Shown in pieces: positions 4,247 to 5,570 of a stretch of 5,570 nt of DNA; position 1 is the stretch's first letter, and each line of letters starts with the position of its first letter. The notes beneath the pieces are model-generated. The model was not told the origin of the DNA and searched no databases. It saw only the letters and a program-made list of their open reading frames with translations. The translations under genes were made by a program, and so were the position numbers. Origin of the DNA: an uncultured bacterium (GTDB lineage: Bacteria; Bacillota_I; Bacilli_A; RF39; UBA660); NCBI GenBank assembly GCA_900314225.1, contig OMUM01000025.1, forward strand, positions 1-5,570, written 5' to 3'.

Positions 4247-5570
4247 GCGAAATCAAATTGATAAGCGAAAATGAGACATCAACTGTTATAACTAATTTTA
4301 AGGGAATTGATAAAACAAACAAATCATATCAATCAGAAAGTCTATTAGAAACTGAATTTATTAATACTTTATTAGAAGAGGGATATGAAAGATTGTTTAT
4401 TAATTCTGAAGAGGAGTTAATAAGTAATTTAAAAATACAATTAGAAAAATTAAATAAACTTCAATTTACTAAAAATGAGTGGAACTATATTTTTGACAAT
4501 TTTATTGCAAATAAAAATAAGGGAATATATGAAAAAGCAAAATTAATACAAGAAGATTATATAATTCCAATGACTTTAGAAAATGGGACAATGAAAAACA
4601 TTTACTTGATTGACAAAGAAAATGTTTATAATAATAGTTTACAAGTGTTAAATCAATATATTAATAATGATGGTAATCATGATAATAGATATGATGTTAC
4701 AGTTTTGGTAAATGGATTACCTTTGGTTCATGTAGAACTTAAAAAAAGAGGAAAATCTCTAAGAGAAGCTTTTAATCAAATTGATAGATATCAAAGGGAT
4801 TCCTTTTGGGCTGGTTGCGGATTATATGAATTTGTTCAAATATTTGTAATAAGTAATGGAACTAGAACAAAGTATTATTCTAATACTACAAGAGAAATGC
4901 ATATCAATTCTAAAAATAAAAAGGTTGCAAATACTTTTGAATTTACATCATATTGGGCAGATCAAAATAATAATTCAATTCTTGATTTAATTGATTTTGC
5001 AAAAACTTTTTTTGCTAAACATGCGGTGTTAAATATTATTTGTAAGTATTCTGTTTTTTCAACTGATAATATATTATTAGCAATGAGACCTTATCAAATT
5101 GTTGCAACTGAAAAAATAATAAATAAGATACAAATAGCATATAACTACAAATACTACGGAAGTATTAAGGCTGGCGGATATATTTGGCATACAACAGGTT
5201 CTGGCAAAACACTTACTAGCTTTAAAACTGCTCAACTTGCAACTAAGTTGGATTTTATAGATAAAGTTTTATTTGTTGTTGATAGAAAAGATTTAGACTA
5301 TCAAACAATGAAAGAATATAATAAATTTAAAGATGGATGTGCAAATAGTAACTCTTCTACAAAAATACTTGAAGGTCAGTTAAGTGATCCTGATGCAAAA
5401 ATAATAATTACAACAATACAAAAACTATCTTCTTTTATAAAAAAATATCAAGACCACGATGTATTTGATAAACATATAGTATTTATTTTTGATGAATGTC
5501 ATAGATCACAGTTTGGTGAAATGCATCAAAGAATTATTAAGAAATTTAAAAAATATTATATATTTGGATT
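4243..5570 (+). CDS. hsdR: Type I restriction endonuclease/translocase subunit HsdR (N-terminal 442 residues, cut by window)
   Basis: This is the motor and nuclease subunit of the R-M complex: it binds M2S1 at unmethylated sites, pumps DNA using ATP and cuts at a distance. The N-terminal nuclease domain carries the PD-(D/E)xK residues D151, E165 and K167 (in YDVTVLV…VELKK) and the accompanying QxxxY motif (Q179-Y183). From memory, EcoR124I HsdR uses the same residue numbers, marking this as type IC. The SF2 helicase part follows: a Q-motif-like MRPYQ (281-285), Walker A HTTGSGKT (316-323, with K322), a conserved VVDRKDLDYQTMKEY segment, and the DECH box (417-420). The window ends at YYIFG, just where TGTP (motif III) is expected. 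The family is about 1,000-1,040 residues, so over half lies beyond the window. There is no frameshift or stop in the visible part. ATG overlaps the hsdS stop (ATGA). Confidence 0.96.
   Translation, partial: MSEIKLISENETSTVITNFKGIDKTNKSYQSESLLETEFINTLLEEGYERLFINSEEELISNLKIQLEKLNKLQFTKNEWNYIFDNFIANKNKGIYEKAKLIQEDYIIPMTLENGTMKNIYLIDKENVYNNSLQVLNQYINNDGNHDNRYDVTVLVNGLPLVHVELKKRGKSLREAFNQIDRYQRDSFWAGCGLYEFVQIFVISNGTRTKYYSNTTREMHINSKNKKVANTFEFTSYWADQNNNSILDLIDFAKTFFAKHAVLNIICKYSVFSTDNILLAMRPYQIVATEKIINKIQIAYNYKYYGSIKAGGYIWHTTGSGKTLTSFKTAQLATKLDFIDKVLFVVDRKDLDYQTMKEYNKFKDGCANSNSSTKILEGQLSDPDAKIIITTIQKLSSFIKKYQDHDVFDKHIVFIFDECHRSQFGEMHQRIIKKFKKYYIFG

Noticed and set aside
1..5570. CRISPR array, tRNA, insertion sequence or attachment site
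   Set aside because: I saw no regularly spaced repeats, no cloverleaf-like tRNA sequence, no transposase or integrase frame and no convincing terminal repeats on either strand.

Overview
The window is AT-rich DNA from a low-GC Gram-positive bacterium (Firmicutes/Clostridia-like; genus not determinable). This rests on strong Shine-Dalgarno (SD) sites, heavy AGA/ATA/TTA codon use, and a Gram-positive-type boxA sequence. It appears to be the junction between a mobile-element operon (phage, plasmid or integrative element) and a complete-looking Type I restriction-modification (R-M) operon that runs off the right edge.

Left part (1-626, minus strand): three tightly packed small genes read leftward. 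They are a 93-aa protein resembling the N-terminal winged-helix part of replication-initiator/DnaD-type proteins, an 80-aa small putative DNA-binding protein of mobile-element type, and the start of a third gene cut by the window edge. Each has its own ribosome binding site.

Middle (627-936): a divergent control region. Two good back-to-back sigma-A-type promoters have facing -35 boxes 20 bp apart. The leftward one is TTGACT-17-TATTAT with an extended -10. The rightward one is TAGACA-17-TAAAAT, also with an extended -10. The leftward transcript would have an unusually long leader of about 185 nt. It opens with a GC-rich hairpin and then carries a boxA-like TGTTCTTTGAAAACT, the arrangement seen in rRNA operon leaders that load the Nus antitermination complex. 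Further stems follow before the first gene. Three copies of a TGWCCGRA motif are spread over the two promoters and could be operators.

Right part (937-5570, plus strand): one operon of a Cro/CI-type (XRE) regulator, hsdM, hsdS and hsdR, with a 9-bp gap and then 8-bp and 4-bp overlaps. HsdM (N6-adenine methyltransferase) and HsdS (two target-recognition domains) form the methylase. HsdR (nuclease plus SF2 translocase, first 442 residues seen) adds restriction. The subunits look like the EcoR124I (type IC) family. The regulator sits where a phage or element repressor would sit, facing the element's operon, so it may control both the R-M genes and the mobile-element operon.

The most interesting point is the boxA-bearing structured leader of the mobile-element operon. 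The R-M genes themselves look ordinary and intact.
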